Positions 1 through 5,951 of a stretch of 6,627 nt of DNA are shown piece after piece. Both the position numbers and the translations under genes were made by a program. The notes under the pieces were generated by a model that was given only the letters and a program-made list of their open reading frames with translations, did no database searches and had not been told where the DNA came from. Numbering within the stretch: position 1 is the first letter of the stretch; each line of letters opens with the position of its first letter. Origin of the DNA: an uncultured Eubacteriales bacterium (GTDB lineage: Bacteria > Bacillota > Clostridia > Oscillospirales > Oscillospiraceae); contig CAJLWS010000087.1 of assembly GCA_905210385.1 (NCBI GenBank), forward strand, positions 1 to 6,627, written 5' to 3'.

Positions 1-1376
1 TCCATGCGGGTGAAGCCGATGCGGAACTGGTTCTGGAGCAGCTCGCCCACGCAGCGCAGGCGGCGGTTGCCCAGGTGATCGATGTCGTCCGGGGTGCCCA
101 CGCCGAAGGCCAGGCAATTGAGGTAGTTAACGGACGCCATGATGTCATCCACAATGATGTGCTTGGGGATCAGGTCATCCAGGCGGGCACGGATCAGGTC
201 CAGGAAGTCCTCCTGGGACAGGCTCTCGGCATCCCGCTGGTCCAACAGCTCCTTGAGCACGGCAAAGCGCACCTTCTCGGTGACACCGGCCTGCTCCGGA
301 TCAAAGTCGACAAAGTTGGCCATATCCACCATGCGGTTGGAGAATACCCTCACCAGATGCACGCCGGTGTGCAGGTCGTCCACCTCAATGGTGGCCTCGT
401 TGATCCCCAGCTTCTCCAGCTCGCGAGCCCGCTCCCGGGTGAGCACTTCCCCCGCTTCGGCCACGATCTCTCCGGTGGCGGGGTCAGCCACAGGGAGGGC
501 CAGCTTCTGCCCCGTGAGCCGGGGGGCCAGGGCCAGTTTTTTGTTGAACTTATAGCGGCCCACGGCGGACAGGTCATACCGCCGGGGATCGAAGAACAGG
601 GCGGACAGCAGGCTCTCGGCGGAGTCCACCGTGGGGGGCTCGCCGGGACGCAGCTTGCGGTAGATCTCCAGCAGAGCCTCCTCGTAGGTCTTGCAGGAGT
701 CTTTCTCCAGAGTGGCCAGGATTCGGGGATCCTCCCCGAACATGTCGAGGATTTCCACATCGGTGCGGGGACCCACAGCCCGGATCAGACAGGTGACGGG
801 CAGCTTGCGGTTCTTGTCGATGCGGACATAGAACACGTCGGACAGGTCCGTCTCGTACTCCAACCAGGCCCCCCGGTAGGGGATGACGGTGGAGGCATAG
901 GTGATGTTGTCCGCCTTGTCCGCATTGCGGGCGAAGTACACCCCGGGGGAGCGGACGATCTGAGAGACGATGACACGCTCCGCCCCGTTGATGACGAAGG
1001 TGCCCGCGTCGGTCATGATGGGGAAATCCCCCATGAAGATCTCCTGCTCCTTGATCTCTCCGGTCTCCTTGTTGCGCAGGCGCACCTGCACTTTGATGGG
1101 CTTGGCGTAGGTGGCGTCCTGGGCCTTGCACTCCTCGATGGTGTACTTGGGGGGATCGTCCATGGAGAAGCCGATGAAGGATAGCTCCAGGTTCCCGGCG
1201 TAGTCCGTGATGGTATCTACGTCGTCAAACACCTCCTGCAGGCCTGTCTCAAAGAACCACTTGTAGGATTTCTTCTGGATCTCCAGCAGATAGGGCATCT
1301 CCAGGATCTCCTCGCTGCGGGCGAAGCTCTTGCGCAGGGTCTTGCCATAGTAGACGTCTTTGACCGCTCTTGCCAT
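1..1376 (-). CDS. rpoB: RNA polymerase beta subunit, N-terminal 458 residues (partial)
   Basis: This is the catalytic beta subunit of RNA polymerase, which forms one side of the active-site cleft. Translating the minus strand from the ATG at 1376 gives an open frame of 458 codons that runs off the window. It begins MARAVKDVYYGKTLRKSFAR. The conserved beta block MTDAGTFVINGAERVIVSQ lies at about residues 121-139, followed by RSPGVYF at 142-148. DDIDHLGNRRLRCVGELLQN lies at about 430-449 and precedes the rifampicin-binding region, so that region is outside the window. The first half matches the usual order of the beta protrusion and lobe domains. The ribosome binding site is poor: GGAG (1390-1393) sits 13 nt before the ATG. 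An in-frame GTG at 1386-1388 is only 1 nt from it, so the ATG is preferred. The gene has its own strong promoter (1549-1577). The upstream neighbour is a lactate permease, not rplL. Identity is certain; the exact start is less so. Confidence 0.97.
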   Translation of the reverse strand, partial: MARAVKDVYYGKTLRKSFARSEEILEMPYLLEIQKKSYKWFFETGLQEVFDDVDTITDYAGNLELSFIGFSMDDPPKYTIEECKAQDATYAKPIKVQVRLRNKETGEIKEQEIFMGDFPIMTDAGTFVINGAERVIVSQIVRSPGVYFARNADKADNITYASTVIPYRGAWLEYETDLSDVFYVRIDKNRKLPVTCLIRAVGPRTDVEILDMFGEDPRILATLEKDSCKTYEEALLEIYRKLRPGEPPTVDSAESLLSALFFDPRRYDLSAVGRYKFNKKLALAPRLTGQKLALPVADPATGEIVAEAGEVLTRERARELEKLGINEATIEVDDLHTGVHLVRVFSNRMVDMANFVDFDPEQAGVTEKVRFAVLKELLDQRDAESLSQEDFLDLIRARLDDLIPKHIIVDDIMASVNYLNCLAFGVGTPDDIDHLGNRRLRCVGELLQNQFRIGFTRM

Positions 1377-1542
1377 TTTGCTGATCACGCTCCACTTCGT
1401 AGAAAAGTTGCCGGGCCAAAATCAATACACCCGAGCCTGTTGTCACTCTTTCAAAATTTCCTCTTGCCTTTTGCCGCAGAGTTTGGTATACTGAGGTTAG
1501 CGTGGAGGAATGTCCTCCGCACTGTTTTGCTGTGCATAAAAG
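1377..1542 (-). other. Predicted rpoB 5' leader
   Basis: This is the stretch between the predicted start of transcription and the rpoB ATG. It contains a short GGAGGA/TCCTCC hairpin (1504-1518, 3-nt loop) near the 5' end and no good open reading frame with a ribosome binding site. I recognise no riboswitch or ribosomal-protein binding structure in it. The hairpin arm contains a Shine-Dalgarno-like GGAGGA, but no start codon follows it at a usable distance. Apart from the possible opposite-strand promoter at 1464-1492, I see nothing else here. Confidence 0.5.
1464..1492 (+). promoter_or_regulatory. Possible promoter facing the rpoB promoter
   Basis: On the plus strand TTGCCT (1464-1469) is followed by a 17-nt spacer and TATACT (1487-1492). 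A TG one base ahead of the -10 makes it an extended -10 (TGGTATACT). The -35 matches 4 of 6 and the -10 matches 5 of 6 of the sigma-A consensus. There is no plus-strand gene downstream before the hairpin and T-run at 1559-1588, so it would make only a short transcript. It could be a chance match in an AT-rich spacer. Confidence 0.4.
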
Positions 1543-1548
1543 CAATTC

Positions 1549-1577
1549 ATGATACCATAAAGGGCCTGCTGTGTCAA
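1549..1577 (-). promoter_or_regulatory. Strong sigma-A promoter for rpoB
   Basis: Read on the minus strand, a perfect -35 TTGACA (1572-1577) is followed by a 17-nt spacer and a -10 TATCAT (1549-1554, 5 of 6 matches). Transcription would start near 1542 and give rpoB a leader of about 166 nt. Hexamers and spacing are close to ideal, as expected for a housekeeping gene that has lost the usual rplJ-rplL read-through. The -35 lies inside the loop and right arm of a hairpin that would act as a terminator on the opposite strand. Seen directly in sequence; activity is inferred. Confidence 0.82.
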
Positions 1578-1588
1578 GGCCCTTTTTT
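1559..1588 (+). terminator. Intrinsic terminator hairpin on the plus strand
   Basis: A 9-bp stem, AAAGGGCCT (1559-1567) with AGGCCCTTT (1577-1585), closes a 9-nt loop and continues into a run of six T (1583-1588) on the plus strand. On the minus strand no U-run follows the stem, so it should terminate only plus-strand transcription. No plus-strand gene ends here, which is why a small RNA is suspected. The same bases carry the rpoB -35 element on the other strand. Confidence 0.6.
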
Positions 1589-1603
1589 CTGTTCTCTCCC
1601 CAT

Positions 1604-1649
1604 AAAACCGGCCCCGGACGACATTCCCTCTGGCGTCCGGGGCTGTTTT
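1604..1649 (-). terminator. Terminator after the lactate permease gene
   Basis: A perfect 10-bp GC-rich stem, GCCCCGGACG (1611-1620) with CGTCCGGGGC (1634-1643), has a 13-nt loop and is flanked by AAAAC and GTTTT, which can extend it. On the minus strand the stem is followed by CGG then TTTT, starting about 40 nt after the permease stop codon. On the plus strand it is also followed by T-rich sequence, so it may work both ways. It should separate permease transcription from rpoB. Confidence 0.75.
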
Positions 1650-1683
1650 CATTTTTATGGGGTTTCAACCGCAAGGGCGGAAC

Positions 1684-3252
1684 TCACGCGGGAGAGATCC
1701 CGATGAGCAGCCCCACCACCAGGCAGGCGATCACCAGCACCAACATGGCCCACTTGAAGATCCCCTTGAGCAGGGTGCTGTCCTGCCCCACCAGGCCCAC
1801 CGCCGCCACGGCAGTGGCGATGCACTGGGGGGACAAGATCTTGCCGATGCCGGCGCCGGTGGAGTTGGCCGCCGCCAGCCAGTACTGGGACACCCCGATG
1901 GCCGAGGCCGCCTCGGTCTGCAGCCCGCCCAGCAGCACCTCGGTGTTGGTTCCGCTGCCGGTGACAAAGGCGCCGATGGCCGCGATGATGGGGGATACGA
2001 AGGGGTAGAACTTCCCGGTGATGGTGACGAAGAGATTGGCCATATCGGCAATCATGCCGGAGTAGGTCATGATCTTGGCCACCGCCAGCACGGACATGAT
2101 GGTGATGATGGTCTTCACCAGCTGCTTCAGCGTGGCCCCGAACGTGCGCAGCATCAGCCCGGCCGAGGCCTTCTGGGCAATGCCGCCGATGATGGCCGCA
2201 ATGAAGATGATGATGCCCGGGGTGTTGACCCAGGAGAAGGAGGTGGTCCCGGCGTTGGGGGAGGTGCTGATCTGGAAGGTGGAGCTGAACTGGGCCAGGA
2301 AGGAGTTAACCGGGGCCACCAGCTTGGAGGTGAGCAGCAGGAACACAAAGATGAGGATGAAGGGCAGCCAGGCAGTCAGCGCGCCCATGGCGGGCTTGCT
2401 CGCTTTGCCTTCGTCCCCTCCGGACACCGCCCCGGCCGAGGCGGCGGCCCGCATATCATATTCTGCGGGCACCGGCTTGTTCCGGCGCAGCCGGGCCATG
2501 AGCACCACGCAGGCCAGGGAGACCACAGAGCCCACAATCACGGTGAGCTCCGGGCCGATGAAGTAGGAGACGATCAGCTCGGGCACCACAAAGGACACGC
2601 CGGCCACCAGGGTGATGCCCACCACGCCCTTCAGCGCCTTCACGCCCCCGCCCCCCACGATGACCATGAGGAAGGGCACCAGGATCATGAAGGGCAGCAT
2701 CTGCACCACGGTGGTAAAGGACAGGGGGACGGCCTCCAGCCCGGTGACGCTGGTGAGGGTGACCGTGGGAATGCCCACCGAGCCGAAGGCGGTGGGGAAG
2801 GAGTTGGCCAGCATACAGCTCAGGCAGGCGGGGACCGGATTCATGCCCAGGCCCACCAGAATGCCGGCGGGGATGGCGATGGCGGTGCCGAAGCCGGCCA
2901 TGCCCTCCAGGAAGCCGCCGAAGCTCCAGCCGATGAGCAGGATGAGCACCCGGCGGTCGGCGGACACGCCGGTGAGCATCCCCTTGATGACGTCCATCGC
3001 GCCGGTTTTCAGGGACAGGTTATAGGTGAAGATGGCCGCGATGATCACCAGGATGATGGGCCACAGGGCGGCGGCGAACCCCTCCAGCGCGGAGGTGAGG
3101 CAGTCCAGCGCCGGCATGTGCCACAGCGCCAGGGCCAGCACCGCAGCCAGGATCAGGGCGCTGAAGCAGGCGATGTGCCCCGGCAGCTTCAGGGCGGCCA
3201 GGGCGATGATGAGCCAGATGATGGGGACCAGGGCGATGACGGACAACAACAT
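1684..3252 (-). CDS. lctP: L-lactate permease, LctP family
   Basis: This is a multi-spanning inner-membrane lactate transporter, known in the family to carry lactate (and glycolate in E. coli) with protons. The 522-residue length is close to the usual 520-560. Hydrophobic segments fill most of the protein from residue 1, with one hydrophilic cytoplasmic-type loop at about 252-290. Family signatures are present: GFLEGMAGFGTAIAIP at about 113-128, a PTAFGSVGIPTVTL block at about 153-166, GSGTNTEVLLGGLQ at about 432-445 and AAANSTGAGIGKILSPQ at about 460-476. An in-frame GTG at 3261 would add three residues, but it is only 1 nt from the AAGGAG ribosome site (3263-3268). The ATG at 3252 is 10 nt away and is preferred. 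It is divergent from the lactate dehydrogenase operon and shares its operator type, which supports lactate as the substrate. The exact substrate among 2-hydroxy acids is inferred. Confidence 0.95.
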   Translation of the reverse strand: MLLSVIALVPIIWLIIALAALKLPGHIACFSALILAAVLALALWHMPALDCLTSALEGFAAALWPIILVIIAAIFTYNLSLKTGAMDVIKGMLTGVSADRRVLILLIGWSFGGFLEGMAGFGTAIAIPAGILVGLGMNPVPACLSCMLANSFPTAFGSVGIPTVTLTSVTGLEAVPLSFTTVVQMLPFMILVPFLMVIVGGGGVKALKGVVGITLVAGVSFVVPELIVSYFIGPELTVIVGSVVSLACVVLMARLRRNKPVPAEYDMRAAASAGAVSGGDEGKASKPAMGALTAWLPFILIFVFLLLTSKLVAPVNSFLAQFSSTFQISTSPNAGTTSFSWVNTPGIIIFIAAIIGGIAQKASAGLMLRTFGATLKQLVKTIITIMSVLAVAKIMTYSGMIADMANLFVTITGKFYPFVSPIIAAIGAFVTGSGTNTEVLLGGLQTEAASAIGVSQYWLAAANSTGAGIGKILSPQCIATAVAAVGLVGQDSTLLKGIFKWAMLVLVIACLVVGLLIGISPA

Positions 3253-3262
3253 GGGTACCACT

Positions 3263-3268
3263 CTCCTT
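3263..3268 (-). promoter_or_regulatory. Ribosome binding site deciding the permease start
   Basis: AAGGAG on the minus strand lies 10 nt before the ATG at 3252 and only 1 nt before the alternative GTG at 3261. This favours the shorter 522-residue protein. Confidence 0.75.
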
Positions 3269-3301
3269 CTTGCAAAACGGCCGGCGGAAAACGGGCGACC
3301 T

Positions 3302-3318
3302 AATTGGTTCTACCATTT
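3302..3318 (+). promoter_or_regulatory. GntR/FadR-type operator, permease side
   Basis: The 17-bp near-palindrome AATTGGTTCTACCATTT has 7-bp arms around a 3-bp centre and one mismatched pair. Its core TGGTTCTACCA fits the TNGTNNNACNA pattern known for FadR-subfamily GntR regulators such as LldR and PdhR. It lies about 50 bp upstream of the permease ATG. A near copy (3573-3589) sits before the lactate dehydrogenase gene. Both are expected to bind one regulator, whose gene is not in the window. Pattern seen in sequence; regulator identity inferred. Confidence 0.75.
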
Positions 3319-3340
3319 TGTTATGAGTCAAGTCCCGCGG

Positions 3341-3376
3341 CCGGGCCCGCTCCGGAGGGTGTCCCCCTCCGCCCGG
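3341..3376. other. Nested GC-rich inverted repeat in the divergent control region
   Basis: An inner stem GGAGGG (3354-3359) with CCCTCC (3365-3370) and a 5-nt loop is enclosed by an outer stem CCGGGC (3341-3346) with GCCCGG (3371-3376), leaving a 7-nt bulge on one side. No T-run follows on either strand, so it is not a normal terminator. It would fall in the permease leader if transcription starts near 3413. Function unknown. Confidence 0.45.
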
Positions 3377-3419
3377 ACACGGGAAGCACAGGTTGGAAGC
3401 AGGTGGTTTCGTTGCTTTG

Positions 3420-3448
3420 AGTATACGCCTCTCCGGTGGAAATGTCCA
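3420..3448 (-). promoter_or_regulatory. Probable sigma-A promoter for the permease gene
   Basis: On the minus strand TGGACA (3443-3448, 5 of 6) is followed by exactly 17 nt and TATACT (3420-3425, 5 of 6). Transcription would begin near 3413, giving a leader of about 160 nt that includes the nested hairpin (3341-3376) and the permease-side operator. The operator would then lie about 95-110 nt downstream of the start, suited to a roadblock or loop type of repression. A second promoter closer to the gene is possible, but I see no convincing one. Confidence 0.55.
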
Positions 3449-3536
3449 TATATCCCCCCAGTCTTTTTGCAAAAACAGCACATTGAACAAAAACAGGCGG
3501 CCGAATTCAGCAAAACAGAAAACTTGGTTTGGGGGA

Positions 3537-3564
3537 TTGCATTTTGTGAAAAGTGTGGTAGAGT
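3537..3564 (+). promoter_or_regulatory. Possible promoter for the lactate dehydrogenase-etf operon
   Basis: TTGCAT (3537-3542), a 16-nt spacer, and TAGAGT (3559-3564) with an upstream TG form a weak -35 with an extended -10. The start would be near 3571-3572, directly against the operator at 3573-3589, which is a classic position for repression. The hexamers alone are weak; the placement next to the operator is the main support. Confidence 0.42.
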
Positions 3565-3572
3565 AAAGGTGA

Positions 3573-3589
3573 AATAGGTACGACCAATT
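3573..3589 (+). promoter_or_regulatory. GntR/FadR-type operator, dehydrogenase side
   Basis: AATAGGTACGACCAATT is a 17-bp near-palindrome with 7-bp arms around ACG and one mismatched pair. Its core GGT-ACG-ACC matches the GGTNNNACC form of LldR/PdhR-like sites. Compared in reverse complement with the permease-side operator, 12 of 14 bases of the TAATTGGT...ACC segment agree. It lies about 85 bp before the dehydrogenase ATG, at the predicted start of transcription. Confidence 0.75.
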
Positions 3590-3671
3590 AAGTCCCCAAT
3601 CAGGGTGGCCGTTCCCCTTTGCCCCGCGCGCAATCCCCATCCTTTCAAATTATTAAGGAGGCGCTTTCAAC

Positions 3672-5093
3672 ATGGCTGAGTACAATCCTGTCACAGCGGA
3701 AGTCATTGCGGAACTGGAAAAGGTAGTCCCTGGCCGGGTGGTGGTCGGCGAAGAGGTCAACCCCGACTACGCCCGGGACGAGATGCCCATCTACGGCACC
3801 CGGATGCCCGAGGTGTCCGTCGACGCCCTCTCCACCGAAGAGGTGGCCGGTATCGTGAAGGTGTGTTATGAGCACAATATCCCCGTCACCACCCGGGGCG
3901 CCGGTACCGGCCTGGTGGGCGGCTGCACCCCCATCTGCGGGGGCGTGGTCATCTGCACCACCAAGATGAACAAGATCCTGTCCTATGACCTGGACAACTT
4001 CGCGGTCACCGTTCAGCCCGGCGTGCTCCTCCAGGACCTGGCGGACGACGCCCTGGCCCATGGGTGCATGTATCCCCCCGATCCCGGCGAGAAGCTGGCC
4101 ACCCTGGGCGGCAACGTAGCCACCAACGCCAGCGGCATGCGGGGCGTGAAGTACGGCGCCACCCGGGATTATGTGAAGGCCATGACCGTGGTGCTGCCCA
4201 CCGGCGAGGTCACCCGCTTCGGCGCCACCGTGAGCAAGACCAGCTCCGGCTACAGCCTGCTCAACCTGATGATCGGCTCCGAGGGCACCCTGGGCATCAT
4301 CACCGAGCTGACCCTGAAGCTCATCCCCGCCCCCCAGGCCACCGTGAGCCTCATCGTGCCCTTTGAGGATCTGGCCGCCTGCATCTCCACCGTGCCCAAG
4401 TTCAAGATGAATCACTTCAACCCCCAGGCCATCGAGTTCTTTGAGAAGGAGATCCTGGTCACCTCCGAGGAGTACCTGGGCAAGCAGGTCTTCCCCCGGA
4501 AGGTGGAGGGCACCGAGGTGGGCGCCTACCTGCTCATCACCTTTGACGGGGACAGCCAGGACGAGATGGACGACCTGGTGGAGCGTGCCGCGGAGATGCT
4601 GCTGGAAGAGGGCGCGCTGGACGTGCTGGTGGCGGACACCCCCCCGAAACTGAAGGACGCCTGGGCCGCCCGCTCCTCCTTCCTGGAGGGCATCGAGGAG
4701 CAGACCAAGCTGCTGGACGAGTGCGACGTGGTGGTCCCCGTCACCAAGATCCCCGACTATGTGATCTTTGCCGACGAGCTGGCCAAAAACTACGACTTCC
4801 GGCTGCAGTACTTCGGCCACGCCGGCGACGGCAACCTGCACATCTACACCTGCTCCAACGACATGGAGAAGGACGAGTTCCTGCGCCAGGTGGACGACTT
4901 CATGAGCAAGCTGTACGCCAAGACCATGGAGCTGGGCGGTCAGATCTCCGGCGAGCACGGCATCGGCATGGGCAAAGTCAAGTATCTGGCCCAGGCCGTG
5001 GGCGAGACCAACATGGAGCTCATGCGGGGCATCAAGAAAGTCTTTGATCCCAAGCTGATCCTCAACCCCGGCAAGGTGTGCTACAACCTGTGA
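3672..5093 (+). CDS. FAD-dependent D-lactate dehydrogenase, GlcD family, Etf-linked
   Basis: This flavoprotein oxidises a 2-hydroxy acid, most likely D-lactate, to pyruvate in the cytoplasm. It has 473 residues, typical of GlcD/LctD proteins. The N-terminal FAD-binding domain (PCMH type) covers about residues 40-220, with RGAGTGLVGG at 75-84, GGNVATNASG at 146-155, YGATRDYV at 161-168 and GSEGTLG at 202-208. The C-terminal FAD-oxidase domain covers about 225-470, with HAGDGNLH at 383-390, SGEHGIGMGK at 426-435 and a LNPGKV ending. There is no signal peptide and no Cys-rich iron-sulfur domain. AAGGAGG (3655-3661) lies 10 nt before the ATG. It leads an apparent operon with etfB and etfA, so electrons should pass to Etf rather than to quinone. 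This matches the LctBCD-type lactate dehydrogenase of Acetobacterium woodii, although the gene order differs. Glycolate or another 2-hydroxy acid remains possible. Confidence 0.93.
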   Translation: MAEYNPVTAEVIAELEKVVPGRVVVGEEVNPDYARDEMPIYGTRMPEVSVDALSTEEVAGIVKVCYEHNIPVTTRGAGTGLVGGCTPICGGVVICTTKMNKILSYDLDNFAVTVQPGVLLQDLADDALAHGCMYPPDPGEKLATLGGNVATNASGMRGVKYGATRDYVKAMTVVLPTGEVTRFGATVSKTSSGYSLLNLMIGSEGTLGIITELTLKLIPAPQATVSLIVPFEDLAACISTVPKFKMNHFNPQAIEFFEKEILVTSEEYLGKQVFPRKVEGTEVGAYLLITFDGDSQDEMDDLVERAAEMLLEEGALDVLVADTPPKLKDAWAARSSFLEGIEEQTKLLDECDVVVPVTKIPDYVIFADELAKNYDFRLQYFGHAGDGNLHIYTCSNDMEKDEFLRQVDDFMSKLYAKTMELGGQISGEHGIGMGKVKYLAQAVGETNMELMRGIKKVFDPKLILNPGKVCYNL

Positions 5094-5125
5094 ACAGCCA
5101 TCCGGGTAGAAAATAGGAGGTACTT

Positions 5126-5934
5126 ATGAACATTCTGGTATGTGTAAAGCAGGTCCCGGACACCAACGAGATCAAGATCGATCCGGAGACCAACACCCTG
5201 GTCCGGGACGGCGTGCCCAGCATCGTCAACACCTTTGACGGCTATACGCCCTGGAGGCGGCCGCCCGCATCAAGGACAACGACCCCGACACCAAGATCGT
5301 GGTGCTGAGCATGGGCCCCGCCCAGGCAGAGGCCGCCCTGCGGGAATGCCTGGCCATCGCCGCGGACAAGGCCTATCTCCTCACCGACCGGGCCTTCGGC
5401 GGGTCCGATACCTTGGCCACCAGCTATATCCTCTCCCAGGCCATCCGGAAGGTGGAGGACACCGAGGGCAAATTCGACATGATCTTCTGCGGCAAGCAGG
5501 CCATCGACGGCGACACCGCCCAGGTGGGCCCCGAGATCGCCGAGCATCTGGGCTATCCCCAGGTGACCTACGCCCTGGAGGTGCAGCAGGCCGCCGCCGA
5601 CCAGCTGAAGGTGCTCCGGGAGGCTGAGGACGGCAAGCAGGTCGTGGGCGTGGGCTACCCCTGCCTGGTGACCTTCACCAAGCCCAGCTTTGACCCCCGC
5701 TTCCCCACCATCAAGCGGAAGATGGCCGCCCGCAAGGCCGTCATCGAGCAGATCACCGCCGCCGATCTGGCGGGCATCGACCTGGGCCGCGCCGGCCTGA
5801 AGGGCTCTCCCACCAAGGTCAAGCGCACCTTTGTGCCCCCCCGCAAGAAGTCCGGCATGATGATCACCGGGGAGACCCCCGAGGAGTGCGCGGGCAAGCT
5901 GTACGAGGCGCTCAACGGCGCCCATATCATTTGA
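5126..5934 (+). pseudogene. etfB: Electron transfer flavoprotein beta subunit, frameshifted
   Basis: EtfB pairs with EtfA to carry electrons between the dehydrogenase and NAD+/ferredoxin. The frame opens at the ATG at 5126 (AGGAGG at 5115-5120) with MNILVCVKQVPDTNEIKIDP, the standard EtfB start. After residue 40 (NTFDGY) it goes out of register and stops at 5306-5308. The rest continues in the +2 frame from GCC at 5248 as ALEAAARIKD and runs to the TGA at 5932-5934. It includes AIDGDTAQVGPE (about 125-136 of the repaired protein). Removing one TA from the TATA at 5243-5246 restores GGC TAC GCC CTG and a 268-residue protein of normal length. Both halves are well conserved, so the lesion is either very recent or an assembly or sequencing error. 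I see no slippery heptamer or stimulatory structure that would support programmed frameshifting. Confidence 0.9.
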
Positions 5935-5951
5935 CGTAAGGAGGAACCGAT

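Larger units (their letters stand above)
1499..1590 (+). ncRNA. Candidate small RNA, antisense to the rpoB leader start
   Basis: A possible extended -10 promoter (1464-1492) and a hairpin with T-run (1559-1588) bracket about 90 nt on the plus strand with no convincing coding sequence. The predicted RNA would hold a GGAGGA/TCCTCC stem-loop (1504-1518), a weaker TTGCT/AGCAA stem just after it, and the terminator hairpin. Its first 44 nt or so would be complementary to the first 44 nt of the rpoB leader, and its template spans the rpoB promoter. It matches no RNA family that I recognise. The promoter-terminator pairing is seen in sequence; the existence of the RNA is inference. Confidence 0.28.

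Noticed and set aside
75..1184. Plus-strand open frame of 369 codons across rpoB
   Set aside because: It is a shadow of rpoB, which reads clearly as a conserved protein on the minus strand.
1509..1539. Tiny plus-strand peptide starting ATG at 1510-1512 after GGAGGA
   Set aside because: The ATG directly abuts the GGAGGA with no spacer and forms the loop of a stable hairpin, so initiation is unlikely.
1249..1674. Minus-strand frame of 141 codons covering the rpoB start and intergenic region
   Set aside because: It is out of frame with rpoB over the shared part and crosses the promoter and terminators, with no recognisable domain.
1657..3303. Long plus-strand open frame of 548 codons antisense to the permease
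   Set aside because: Its translation is low-complexity, rich in G, H, D and Q, as expected from the opposite strand of a GC-rich membrane protein gene. It has no family motifs, while the minus strand encodes a clear LctP protein.
3321..3335. TTGACT on the minus strand as a -35 for the permease
   Set aside because: No acceptable -10 lies 16-18 nt downstream; the nearest TAGAAC is only 13 nt away. The TGGACA-17-TATACT pair is better.
3341..3376. Intrinsic terminator in the divergent region
   Set aside because: The nested GC-rich hairpin is not followed by a T-run on either strand, and no gene ends there.
3645..4958. Long minus-strand open frame of 437 codons antisense to the lactate dehydrogenase
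   Set aside because: It has H, G, V and L-rich composition without motifs. The plus strand carries all the GlcD-family signatures and a strong ribosome site.
5240..5256. Programmed ribosomal frameshift in etfB
   Set aside because: The required shift is -1 or +2 around ACG CCC TGG. There is no X XXY YYZ heptamer and no clear downstream pseudoknot, and etfB genes are not known to use recoding.
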